A DNA stretch of 5,839 nucleotides. Source: Chloroflexota bacterium. GTDB taxonomy: Bacteria; Chloroflexota; Dormibacteria; Aeolococcales; Aeolococcaceae. The position numbers were made by a program, and so were the translations under genes. The DNA lies in contig VBHE01000227.1 of the NCBI GenBank assembly GCA_005889515.1, forward strand, positions 3,371-9,209. Direction: 5' to 3'. The notes beneath the pieces are model-generated. The model was not told the DNA's origin. It saw nothing but the letters and a program-made list of their open reading frames with translations, and searched no databases. Positions within the stretch are counted from its first letter, which is position 1. Each line of letters opens with the position of its first letter. Of this stretch, positions 1 through 5,287 are shown one piece after another.

Positions 1-1103
1 CCCCGGTCGCGGTCGGCGGGCTCGGACCGGTCGTCCATCAGTCGCCACCAGTCGGCGACGCCCTTGACGATCTCCTCCTGGAAGCTGCGGTGCTGCTTGC
101 GACGGAGGAGCGGGAGCAGCTCGCGGAGGGTCGCGGCGCTGTCGCCGCACAGATTCACCTCCATCGGGTAGCGGAGGCTCAGCATCCGCGGCGCGATGTC
201 GATCTGGACTCCACGCGCCCTGCCTACCGGGGGCAGGAAGTTGCTGTACGGGAACGAGCTTCCCACCATCAGCAGGGTGTCGGCCTGCTGCATCATCTCC
301 CAGCTCGGCCGGGTCCCGAGCAGGCCGATCGAGCCGGTGCAGAAGGGGACGTCGTCGGGCACCGCGGCCTTGCCGAGGAGCGCCTTGGCGATCCCGGCAC
401 CGAGGACGTCGGCGACCTCGATCACCTCGTCGGTGGCGTCGAGCGCTCCGGCGCCGACGAGCATCGCCACCTTCCCGCCCGCGTTGAGCACGTCCGCCGC
501 CCGGCGGAGCTCGTCCTCCGGAGGGAGCACCCGGGCTCTGACGAAGCCGATCCCGGTGTGGAGCGCCTTGAAGCCCGGCGGCTGGTCGGGCACGGCGTCC
601 CGCTCCTGGACGTCGGCGGGGACGATCACCGCGGTGACGGTCCGCTCGGCCTGGGCGATGCGGAGAGCCCGGTCGATGCAGTGGCGAATCGTCGACGCGT
701 CGTTGCACTGCTGCACATACGCGGAGGCGACGTCCTTGTAGAGGCTGAGGAGGTCGACCTCCTGCTGCATGTCCCCGCCGATGGCGCTGACGAAGGTCTG
801 GCCGACGATCGCGACCACCGGCTGGTGGTCGACCTTGGCGTCGTAGAGGCCGTTGAGGAGGTGGATCGCCCCCGGCCCCGAGGTCGCCAGGCACACCCCG
901 ACCCGCCCGGTGAACTTGGCGTGGCCGCAAGCCATGAACGCGGCCATCTCCTCGTGTCGCGTCTGCACGAACCGGATCCGGTCGCCCTGGCGCCGGAGCG
1001 CGCCGAGGATGCCGTTGATGCCGTCGCCGGGGTACCCATAGACGGTGTCGATGCCCCACTCGACGAGGCGCTCACAGAGGTAGTCGGCCGCAGTGCTTCC
1101 CAT
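1..1103 (-). CDS. Thiamine pyrophosphate-requiring enzyme, pyruvate oxidase/PoxB-like (partial, C-terminus off the window)
   Basis: Reading the minus strand from the ATG at 1103 gives 367 codons open to the window edge. Seen: an N-terminal ThDP-binding PYR domain (about residues 1-170) with YGYPGDGING at 22-31, RHEEMAAF at 49-56 (E51 is the expected cofactor-activating Glu) and LATSGPGAIHLLNGLYD at 72-88. A central domain (about 195-340) has the VGAGA loop at 216-220 and the VGSSFPYSNFLP segment at 280-291, which closely resembles E. coli PoxB. The pyrophosphate-binding GDG...N motif should lie in the missing part; PoxB is 572 residues long. Known for the family: FAD- and ThDP-dependent oxidative decarboxylation of pyruvate to acetate and CO2, electrons going to quinone or oxygen. 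Acetolactate synthase or another 2-ketoacid decarboxylase remains possible because the specificity-determining C-terminus is absent. Start: GGAGGAGG lies just upstream (1106-1113). The gene diverges from the enolase-family gene. Confidence 0.92.
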   Translation of the reverse strand, partial: MGSTAADYLCERLVEWGIDTVYGYPGDGINGILGALRRQGDRIRFVQTRHEEMAAFMACGHAKFTGRVGVCLATSGPGAIHLLNGLYDAKVDHQPVVAIVGQTFVSAIGGDMQQEVDLLSLYKDVASAYVQQCNDASTIRHCIDRALRIAQAERTVTAVIVPADVQERDAVPDQPPGFKALHTGIGFVRARVLPPEDELRRAADVLNAGGKVAMLVGAGALDATDEVIEVADVLGAGIAKALLGKAAVPDDVPFCTGSIGLLGTRPSWEMMQQADTLLMVGSSFPYSNFLPPVGRARGVQIDIAPRMLSLRYPMEVNLCGDSAATLRELLPLLRRKQHRSFQEEIVKGVADWWRLMDDRSEPADRDR

Positions 1104-1105
1104 GA

Positions 1106-1113
1106 CCTCCTCC
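1106..1113 (-). promoter_or_regulatory. Ribosome binding site of the ThDP enzyme
   Basis: The minus strand reads GGAGGAGG, then TC, then ATG. The first GGAGG has a 5-base spacer to the start codon, which supports the ATG at 1103 as the true start. Confidence 0.7.
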
Positions 1114-1123
1114 GTCCTACGTG

Positions 1124-1147
1124 CGCCGCCCGGGGGCCCGGGCGGCG
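1124..1147. repeat. Perfect GC palindrome between divergent genes (11+2+11)
   Basis: CGCCGCCCGGG, GG, CCCGGGCGGCG: two 11-base arms in perfect inverted complement around two bases. It lies in the 97-base gap between the start codons of the ThDP enzyme (minus) and the enolase-family enzyme (plus), so it falls in the promoter or leader region of both. It may be an operator for a dimeric regulator or a hairpin in one of the leaders. There is no adjoining T-tract, so a terminator is unlikely. Confidence 0.6.
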
Positions 1148-1200
1148 ACTTCCCTGGCGAGAACATGATATGCCTGATGTACGCTACGAGGATGGCTGGA

Positions 1201-2319
1201 ATGGGAGAAGATGACTCGGGCTTCACCCTCGAAGCGGTCGATGTCGGCGTGTACACGGTTCCCACCGAGCAGCCCGAAGCCGATGGCACCCTCGCCTGGG
1301 ACTCGACGACCGTCGTCGTCGTCGAACCGCGGACGCGCGACGGGACCACCGGTCTCGGCTACGCGGTCGGCGATACCGCCACCGGCGCGCTGGTCCGTGA
1401 CACTCTGGCCGGCGTCGTCGTCGGGCTCGACGTCCGGAACACCGCCGAGTGCTGGGAGCGGATGCGCCGGCGGATCCGCAACCTCGGCCGTCCCGGCATC
1501 TCGTCGATGGCGATCGCCGCTGTCGACATCGCCCTCTGGGACACCAAGGCCCGGTGTCTCGGCCTCCCCCTTCACCGCCTGCTCGGCCCGGTCCGGGAGA
1601 CCGTGCCGGTGTACGGGAGCGGCGGCTTCACCACATACACCGAGGCGCGACTGCTCGAGCAGCTGACCGGCTGGGTCGAGGACGAGATCCCGCGGGTGAA
1701 GATGAAGGTCGGCATGGACCGGGGACGCTCCTGGCGCCGTGACCTCGCGCGGGTGCGCGCCGTCCGCGGCGCCGTCGGCGACGGCGTCGAGGTGTACGTC
1801 GACGCCAACGGCGCCTACGACCGCACCCTCGCCCACCGCCTCGGTCTCGAGCTCGCCGGCGAGCTCGGGGTGACGTGGTTCGAGGAGCCGGTGAGCTCCG
1901 ACGACCTCGACGGCCTCCGGGTTCTCCGCGAGACCCTGCCCCTCGACGTCACCGCCGGTGAGTACGGCTACGACCTCGGTTACTTCCGGGCCATGCTCCG
2001 CGCCGGTGCCGTCGATGTTCTCCAGGCGGACGCCGGACGCTGCGCCGGGATCACCGAGTGGCTGCGGGTGGCCGCGATCTGTGCCGCGTTCGAGCTGCCG
2101 CTTTCCGGTCACTGTGGGCCGTCGCTCCATGCCCACGTGGCGACGGTTCCGGCCAACCTCCGTCACATCGAGTACTTCCACGACCACGCGCGGGTCGACA
2201 GGCTGCTCTTCGACGGCGCCCTCGACCCTGTGGAGGGAGCCCTCCGTCCGGCGGATGACCGGCCCGGTATCGGGCTCACCCTCCGTCGCGGTGACGCCGC
2301 CCGCTACCGGGTGGCCTGA
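1201..2319 (+). CDS. Mandelate racemase/muconate lactonizing enzyme family protein (enolase superfamily, MR subgroup)
   Basis: A 372-residue protein, normal length for the family. Seen: an N-terminal capping domain (about 8-130, with SSMAIAAVDIALWDTKAR near 101-118) followed by the TIM-barrel domain. The barrel carries every expected catalytic element: VKMKVG (K167, K169; KxK base), VDANG (D201, metal), WFEEP (E228, metal), TAGE (E254, metal), LQADAGR (D277) with SGHCGP (H304) as the Asp-His dyad, and HIEYF (E324). Family knowledge: Mg2+-assisted alpha-proton abstraction from a carboxylate, giving racemisation or dehydration of an acid sugar or hydroxy acid. The substrate cannot be read from the sequence. 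Start choice: the ATG at 1201 has GAGG at 1188-1191, 9 bases upstream; in-frame starts at 1093, 1165, 1177 and 1192 would add a poorly conserved leader. It diverges from the ThDP enzyme, which could act on a 2-keto acid made here, but this is only inference. Confidence 0.93.
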   Translation: MGEDDSGFTLEAVDVGVYTVPTEQPEADGTLAWDSTTVVVVEPRTRDGTTGLGYAVGDTATGALVRDTLAGVVVGLDVRNTAECWERMRRRIRNLGRPGISSMAIAAVDIALWDTKARCLGLPLHRLLGPVRETVPVYGSGGFTTYTEARLLEQLTGWVEDEIPRVKMKVGMDRGRSWRRDLARVRAVRGAVGDGVEVYVDANGAYDRTLAHRLGLELAGELGVTWFEEPVSSDDLDGLRVLRETLPLDVTAGEYGYDLGYFRAMLRAGAVDVLQADAGRCAGITEWLRVAAICAAFELPLSGHCGPSLHAHVATVPANLRHIEYFHDHARVDRLLFDGALDPVEGALRPADDRPGIGLTLRRGDAARYRVA

Positions 2320-2337
2320 GCCGTGGTCTGCCGCCGC

Positions 2338-2358
2338 GCTCTGCGAGGGGCGCAGAGT
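2338..2358 (+). terminator. Candidate hairpin after the enolase-family gene (no adjacent U-tract)
   Basis: CTCTGCG (2339-2345), loop AGGGG, CGCAGAG (2351-2357) form a perfect 7-bp stem, extended by one G-T pair, 19 bases after the TGA at 2317-2319. No T-tract follows directly; a TTTTT run is found only at 2390-2394. Termination is therefore only plausible. Confidence 0.35.
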
Positions 2359-2366
2359 CGGTACGG

Positions 2367-2405
2367 TTAGCTTATATTATGGCTATCAATTTTTGACACG
2401 AGAGG
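2367..2405 (+). promoter_or_regulatory. AT-rich island and leader of the CHAD gene
   Basis: Bases 2367-2396 are strikingly AT-rich in a GC-rich region and sit just before the CHAD gene. They contain TATATT (2373-2378) and TATTAT (2375-2380), each five of six to a -10 box, but there is no matching -35 about 17 bases upstream. AGAGG at 2401-2405 lies 9 bases before the ATG at 2415. GGGGAG at 2409-2414 lies 9 bases before the alternative in-frame ATG at 2424, so the CHAD protein may start three residues later. Confidence 0.4.
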
Positions 2406-2414
2406 TTCGGGGAG

Positions 2415-3626
2415 ATGAAGGAGATGCTGGTTCGTCCGTTGGAGGAGCGACCGCCGACCACGGTGCTGTGGGACACCCCCGACCTGCGCCTGGCCCGCTG
2501 GGGCTGCAGCCTCTCCCATGAGAACGGAAAGGGTTGGACGGTCCACCTCCCCGACGAGCAGGGCGGCGACGCCCGCGGTGGCCACCGCATCGCCGGCGAC
2601 GACGACGCCGTCCCCGGCGCGGCCCTCGACCTCGTCGCCGCGTTCGCCCGTACTGCGCCGCTGACGGCGTGGCAGGCGACCGGGAGCGAGGCGGGTGCGA
2701 CCCTGGCCGGGGCGTCGGGCGTCGCCGGGTCGTCGGAGATCGCGGTCGACGACGTGGGACGGCACTCCACTGCCGCGGAGGTGGTGCGGCGGGCCATCGC
2801 CGCCTCGACGGTCCGGCTGATCCGGCACGACGCCGGCGTCCGGCTCGGCAACGACCCGGAGGCGGTGCACCAGGCGCGGGTGGCCGTGCGCCGGCTGCGC
2901 TCCGACCTGCGCACCTTCCGACCGCTGGTGGCCCGCGAGTGGGGCGACAGGCTGCGCGACGAGTTGCGCTGGATCGGCGGCGAGCTCGGCGAGGTGCGCG
3001 ACGCCGATGTGCTCGTCGCCGGGCTGCTGACCGGCGTCGGCCAGCTGCCGGAGAGCGACCGCGCCGCCGGCGACGCCGTGATCGAGGAGGTGCGCGGCCA
3101 CGCGCTGCGCTCGCGTGTGCGCCTCCTCGAGTCGATGCGGTCGCAGCGGTACCTGCGGCTGCTCGAGTTGCTGGTCGAGGCGTCTCACCGCCCCGCGCTG
3201 CTCCCCGACGCGGAGCGGCCCGCGGCCGAGGTGCTCCCTGGCCTGCTGGCACGACCATGGTCTCGGCTGCGCCGGGATGCCGGCCGCCTGCGGTGGCGGG
3301 AGGCCGGGGACGACGAGCTCCACGCACTGCGCATCCGGGCCAAGCGCGTGCGCTATGCCGCCGAGGCCGGCGCTCCGGTGATCGGCAAGGCGGCGGCGAA
3401 GTTCGCCCGCGCGGTGACCGGCCTCCAGGACGTGCTCGGCGAGCACCAGGACGCGGTGGTGGCGGCGGCGTGGCTGCGCGAGCACGGTCCCGGCGGGCCC
3501 GCGACCGAGGCGTTCGCCGCCGGGCAGCTGTGGGCCATCGAGGGCGAGGTCGCGGCACAGGCGCGGTCGCGCTGGCCGCGTGCGTGGAAGCGCGCCCGCC
3601 GCCGGAAGCGGCGCCGCTGGATGTGA
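2415..3626 (+). CDS. CHAD domain protein with a vestigial N-terminal CYTH remnant
   Basis: A 403-residue protein. Residues about 17-47 (LWDTPDLRLARWGCSL, then a WTVHLPDE stretch) match the early part of a CYTH/triphosphate tunnel domain, and about 70-85 (ALDLVAAFARTAPL) match its middle. The first strand with the ExExK catalytic signature and the later CYTH strands are absent. Residues about 118-400 are a CHAD domain: STAAEVVRRAIAAS, VHQARVAVRRLRSDLRTF (H152, arginine-rich helix), LHALRIRAKRVRYAAE (H303, K310) and LQDVLGEHQDA (H344). CHAD domains are alpha-helical bundles with conserved His and basic residues that bind inorganic polyphosphate and often locate to polyphosphate granules. The C-terminus (387-403) is extremely basic. 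The expected role is polyphosphate binding without triphosphatase activity; the loss of activity is inference. The gene stands alone on its strand, 95 bases after the enolase-family gene. Confidence 0.93.
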   Translation: MKEMLVRPLEERPPTTVLWDTPDLRLARWGCSLSHENGKGWTVHLPDEQGGDARGGHRIAGDDDAVPGAALDLVAAFARTAPLTAWQATGSEAGATLAGASGVAGSSEIAVDDVGRHSTAAEVVRRAIAASTVRLIRHDAGVRLGNDPEAVHQARVAVRRLRSDLRTFRPLVAREWGDRLRDELRWIGGELGEVRDADVLVAGLLTGVGQLPESDRAAGDAVIEEVRGHALRSRVRLLESMRSQRYLRLLELLVEASHRPALLPDAERPAAEVLPGLLARPWSRLRRDAGRLRWREAGDDELHALRIRAKRVRYAAEAGAPVIGKAAAKFARAVTGLQDVLGEHQDAVVAAAWLREHGPGGPATEAFAAGQLWAIEGEVAAQARSRWPRAWKRARRRKRRRWM

Positions 3627-3808
3627 ACCCGGTGTCCCATCATCCGCTACGAGCTCAGCCGCGCTGGCGCTGATGCGCCTGGATGTGAAGACCATCGCCG
3701 CCCCGACGATGGCGTGGGACTCGGTCACCCGCTCGCGCCGCTGTCGCGTTGGGAGTGGTGGGTGCATGGCTCGTGTTCGGTCCGTTCGTCGACTCAGCGC
3801 CGCGTCCG
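3627..3808. other. Convergent intergenic gap between the CHAD gene and the membrane protein gene
   Basis: These 182 bases separate two converging genes. A small hairpin, GGCGC-TGAT-GCGCC (3666-3679), could end transcription but has no T-tract. The 11-mer CTGGATGTGAA, which contains the CHAD stop codon (3617-3627), recurs at 3679-3689. One plus frame encodes a short hydrophobic stretch (AAVALGVVGAWLVFGPFV, roughly 3728-3781), but it has no credible start or continuation. Confidence 0.4.
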
Positions 3809-4267
3809 TCAGCGATTGACCTCGACACGCCGTGTTGACGCGGCTCTCCCGCCGGGTGGCCTTGCTCCGCCGTACGCAGTGCCGGTGAGCACCTCGCCGA
3901 CCGTCCCGCGCCCGCGGTGGAGGGTCACCCCGTACACCGCGCCCATCGCGATGATCGTGATGACGTCGGCCCATGCGCGGGTCTCGGTGTGCATCAGCCG
4001 GCGGAGCGTAGCGAGCACTCCGGCGACGACGCTCGACACGACGCCGGTGTCGAGGGCGACGGCGACTACCAGGGGCCCCGGCGTGGGAAGCCGTGACACT
4101 GCGGACTCCATGCGCCCCGGCCACCTCCGGTAGGCATGAACGACGATGGCACCAAGCGCGAAGAGGATGACACCGCGAAGGAGCAGCTTCTCGAAACGTC
4201 CCAGATAGCGCTCGGCCGGCAGGCCAACCAGCATCCCGAGCGTCAGCCATGCCCCAAGCCACACCAC
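3809..4267 (-). CDS. Hypothetical multi-pass membrane protein (start uncertain)
   Basis: A 152-residue reading from the GTG at 4267 (next in-frame starts: GTG 4264, ATG 4234). I do not recognise the family. Seen: four hydrophobic segments, about residues 2-18 (WLGAWLTLGMLVGL), 32-46 (GVILFALGAIVVHAY), 65-86 (LVVAVALDTGVVSSVVAGVL) and 101-116 (DVITIIAMGAVYGVTL). Arg-rich loops separate them (RYLGRFEK, YRRWPGRMES, ATLRRLMHTETR). The core codons are strongly G/C-ending, supporting real coding on this strand. The last 20 residues (GGARPPGGRAASTRRVEVNR) use less typical codons. No Shine-Dalgarno sequence precedes either GTG, and the frame stays open upstream to 4342 without a start codon, so the N-terminus may be lost or frameshifted. 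The gene converges on the CHAD gene and diverges from dodecin. Confidence 0.6.
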   Translation of the reverse strand: MVWLGAWLTLGMLVGLPAERYLGRFEKLLLRGVILFALGAIVVHAYRRWPGRMESAVSRLPTPGPLVVAVALDTGVVSSVVAGVLATLRRLMHTETRAWADVITIIAMGAVYGVTLHRGRGTVGEVLTGTAYGGARPPGGRAASTRRVEVNR

Positions 4268-4432
4268 GAGGGCGGCTTCATCGTCAGCGGCTCGGGGATC
4301 GGCGGGCCTGGAGCGGGAAAGCTCGGCTCGGGCGGATCGGGCTCACTGGGTGGTTCGGGCGGCTTGGGTCCGGGAAGCGTCGGCGGATCGCCCGGTGCTG
4401 GCGGGGGATGGTCGTCTGCCCTGGTCCAGCGC
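4268..4432. repeat. G-rich imperfect repeat tract, 9-base period (possible G-quadruplex)
   Basis: GGG triplets on the plus strand at 4330, 4339, 4348, 4357 and 4366 are exactly 9 bases apart, with a sixth at 4372; GGCGGATCG occurs at 4331 and again at 4382. The plus strand would read as Gly/Ser triplets (GGS, GSL, GGS, GGL), the minus strand as Pro-rich triplets (PPD, PES, PPE, PPK). The tract lies between the membrane protein start and the dodecin control region. It could be a low-complexity coding remnant or a structured regulatory stretch. Confidence 0.5.
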
Positions 4433-4489
4433 GGTATCATAGATGATACCGATGATATCCATAAACCACAGTTGGACATTGTGGATATC
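4433..4489. promoter_or_regulatory. Operator-like palindrome array in the dodecin control region
   Basis: GGTATCAT-AG-ATGATACC (4433-4450) is a perfect 8+2+8 palindrome. Its right half is repeated at once as GATGATACC (4442-4450) and GATGATATCC (4451-4460). GATATCCA (4454-4461) forms an inverted pair with TGGATATC (4482-4489). The stretch is AT-richer than its surroundings. TATCAT (4435-4440) on the plus strand and TATGAT on the minus strand both resemble -10 boxes, so a regulator bound here could overlap promoters in both directions. The ligand and regulator are unknown. Confidence 0.6.
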
Positions 4490-4512
4490 TGCCGGCCGGA
4501 GACCCAGATTCG

Positions 4513-4517
4513 GGAGG
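4513..4517 (+). promoter_or_regulatory. Ribosome binding site of dodecin
   Basis: GGAGG lies 8 bases before the ATG at 4526. This fixes the start and rules out the in-frame upstream extension that begins at 4136. Confidence 0.85.
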
Positions 4518-4525
4518 AGATCGCC

Positions 4526-4753
4526 ATGGCAGCAGTGCAGACCGCCGCCGTCGTGAAGGTCGAGGAGTTCGTCGGCAGCTCTCCCACATCGTTCAGCGAC
4601 GCCGTTCGCAACGTGGTTCGCCGCGCCTCCCAGACACTCCGCAACATCCGTGGCGTGGAGGTGATCAGCAGCAACGCCGAGGTCGGCTCGGATGGTGAGC
4701 TCACCCTCTACAAGGTGAACTGCAAGGTCGCCTTCATCGTGGAGGACCACTGA
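4526..4753 (+). CDS. Dodecin family protein, non-canonical (flavin-stacking Trp and Gln absent)
   Basis: A 75-residue protein, normal for dodecins, which form hollow dodecamers of a beta-alpha-beta-beta fold. Seen: strand 1 VVKVEEFVGSSPTSF (9-23), helix SDAVRNVVRRASQTLRNI (24-41), strand 2 GVEVISSNAEV (43-53) and strand 3 LYKVNCKVAFIVED (61-74). In flavin-binding dodecins a Trp in the LDWFEV position and a Gln in strand 3 stack and bind the flavin pair. By eye alignment these positions here are G43 and K63. That is more like the calcium-dodecin/SecE2-type branch, so flavin storage should not be assumed. The gene has a strong Shine-Dalgarno and a palindromic control region upstream, and appears monocistronic. 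Confidence 0.93.
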   Translation: MAAVQTAAVVKVEEFVGSSPTSFSDAVRNVVRRASQTLRNIRGVEVISSNAEVGSDGELTLYKVNCKVAFIVEDH

Positions 4754-4758
4754 GGTGG

Positions 4759-4789
4759 CGTGAGCTTCTCCAGGGCGGGCGTGCTCACG
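4759..4789 (+). terminator. Candidate hairpin after dodecin
   Basis: CGTGAGC (4759-4765) and GCTCACG (4783-4789) form a perfect 7-bp stem around a 17-base loop, starting 5 bases after the dodecin stop. No T-tract follows. It is weak on its own, but its position suits the 3' end of a monocistronic transcript. Confidence 0.35.
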
Positions 4790-4802
4790 GGTGACGGAGA
4801 GA

Positions 4803-4848
4803 CCAACAAAATAGGAGGGGGCATGGCAATTCACACCGTGCCCCCTCC
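4803..4848 (-). terminator. Strong intrinsic terminator reading on the minus strand
   Basis: Arms at 4814-4826 and 4836-4848 pair over 13 bp (GGAGGGGGCATGG with CCGTGCCCCCTCC, one T-G pair) around a 9-base loop. On the minus strand the stem is followed by TATTTTGTTGG, the T-rich tail of a Rho-independent terminator. On the plus strand it is followed by GTCCCAG, with no T-tract. The structure therefore seems to end a transcript coming from the right, though no secure minus-strand gene ends nearby. It may also help stop dodecin transcription. Confidence 0.6.
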
Positions 4849-5056
4849 GTCCCAGAGCCTCGACGGTGGATGAGGCCCACCCCTGGAACGTCGTGCGCCT
4901 GAAGAACCCATCCTCGCCTGGCTGACAGTCGCGTAAGGCACAGCCTCAGCCGGTACGAGCAGCGAGGGGCGCCAGCGGCTGACATGTCGCGACCTCGGTA
5001 CTACCTGCTCAAACCATCTACTGCGGCCGTACTCTGAGGAGCCTACTCTTGCGCCA
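4849..5056. other. Stretch with no recognised gene
   Basis: About 200 bases with frequent stops in most frames, no tRNA-like fold that I can see, and no recognised protein. The minus frame that stays open across it (5217 to 4831) runs into the terminator loop and is Ser/Arg-rich, so it is probably not coding. A loose inverted pair (GAGCAG at 4957-4962 with CTGCTC at 5005-5010, CGAGG with CCTCG inside) may be chance. Confidence 0.3.
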
Positions 5057-5287
5057 GTGCTCACGCGATGCCCGTTTGTTCGTGGCGGACGAGACGTGTC
5101 CGAGTGCTCGGGATATTCGGCGCTTGACGTCGACTTCGAGGACTTGCAAGGGCTCGGCCTGGCCGTCAGCACCTGGCAGACCTGCCGCCATCTGGGTGCC
5201 GAGTCCAGCGGTGCCACCGGCCGCTACTACCCCGCCTGCCACCATCCCGGCGGCGTGCCAAGGGAGGCAGGCGCTCCACCCCGGTGA
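5057..5287 (+). CDS. Doubtful small Cys/His-containing ORF, possibly the front part of a decayed gene
   Basis: A 76-residue reading from the GTG at 5057. The stretch at about residues 24-67 (VDFEDLQGLGLAVSTWQTC, then GRYYPACHHPGGVP) has almost uniformly G/C-ending codons, as expected of coding sequence, and two clusters, TCRH and ACHH, that could bind a metal. There is no good Shine-Dalgarno: GAGGAG at 5035-5040 is 16 bases away. The family is not recognised. It ends at a TGA just where coding signal seems to shift to another frame, so it may be one fragment of a longer broken gene with the traces at 5284-5696. A competing minus reading (5308 to 5018) has weaker codon bias. Confidence 0.25.
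   Translation: MLTRCPFVRGGRDVSECSGYSALDVDFEDLQGLGLAVSTWQTCRHLGAESSGATGRYYPACHHPGGVPREAGAPPR

Noticed and set aside
1093..1200. Longer N-terminus for the enolase-family protein starting at GTG 1093 or ATG 1165
   Set aside because: It would run through the GC palindrome and overlap the divergent gene start; the Shine-Dalgarno and family length favour 1201.
90..1214. 374-codon plus-strand open frame
   Set aside because: Antisense to the ThDP enzyme, whose domain motifs are unmistakable on the minus strand; the composition shows no family signature.
2393..2398. Consensus -35 hexamer TTGACA
   Set aside because: A partner -10 would fall inside the CHAD coding region at about 2416 and nothing there resembles one.
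2367..4262. Very long minus-strand open frame (631 codons) across the CHAD gene
   Set aside because: It is Arg/Pro/His-rich, lies antisense to the well-supported CHAD domain and overlaps the membrane protein in another frame; typical high-GC shadow.
4136..4525. Glycine-rich N-terminal extension of dodecin
   Set aside because: The frame is open, but the ATG at 4526 has an ideal Shine-Dalgarno, dodecins are about 65-75 residues long, and the extension lies antisense to the membrane protein.
4831..5217. 128-codon minus-strand open frame
   Set aside because: It ends inside the loop of the minus-strand terminator and is Ser/Arg-rich without recognisable motifs or strong codon bias.
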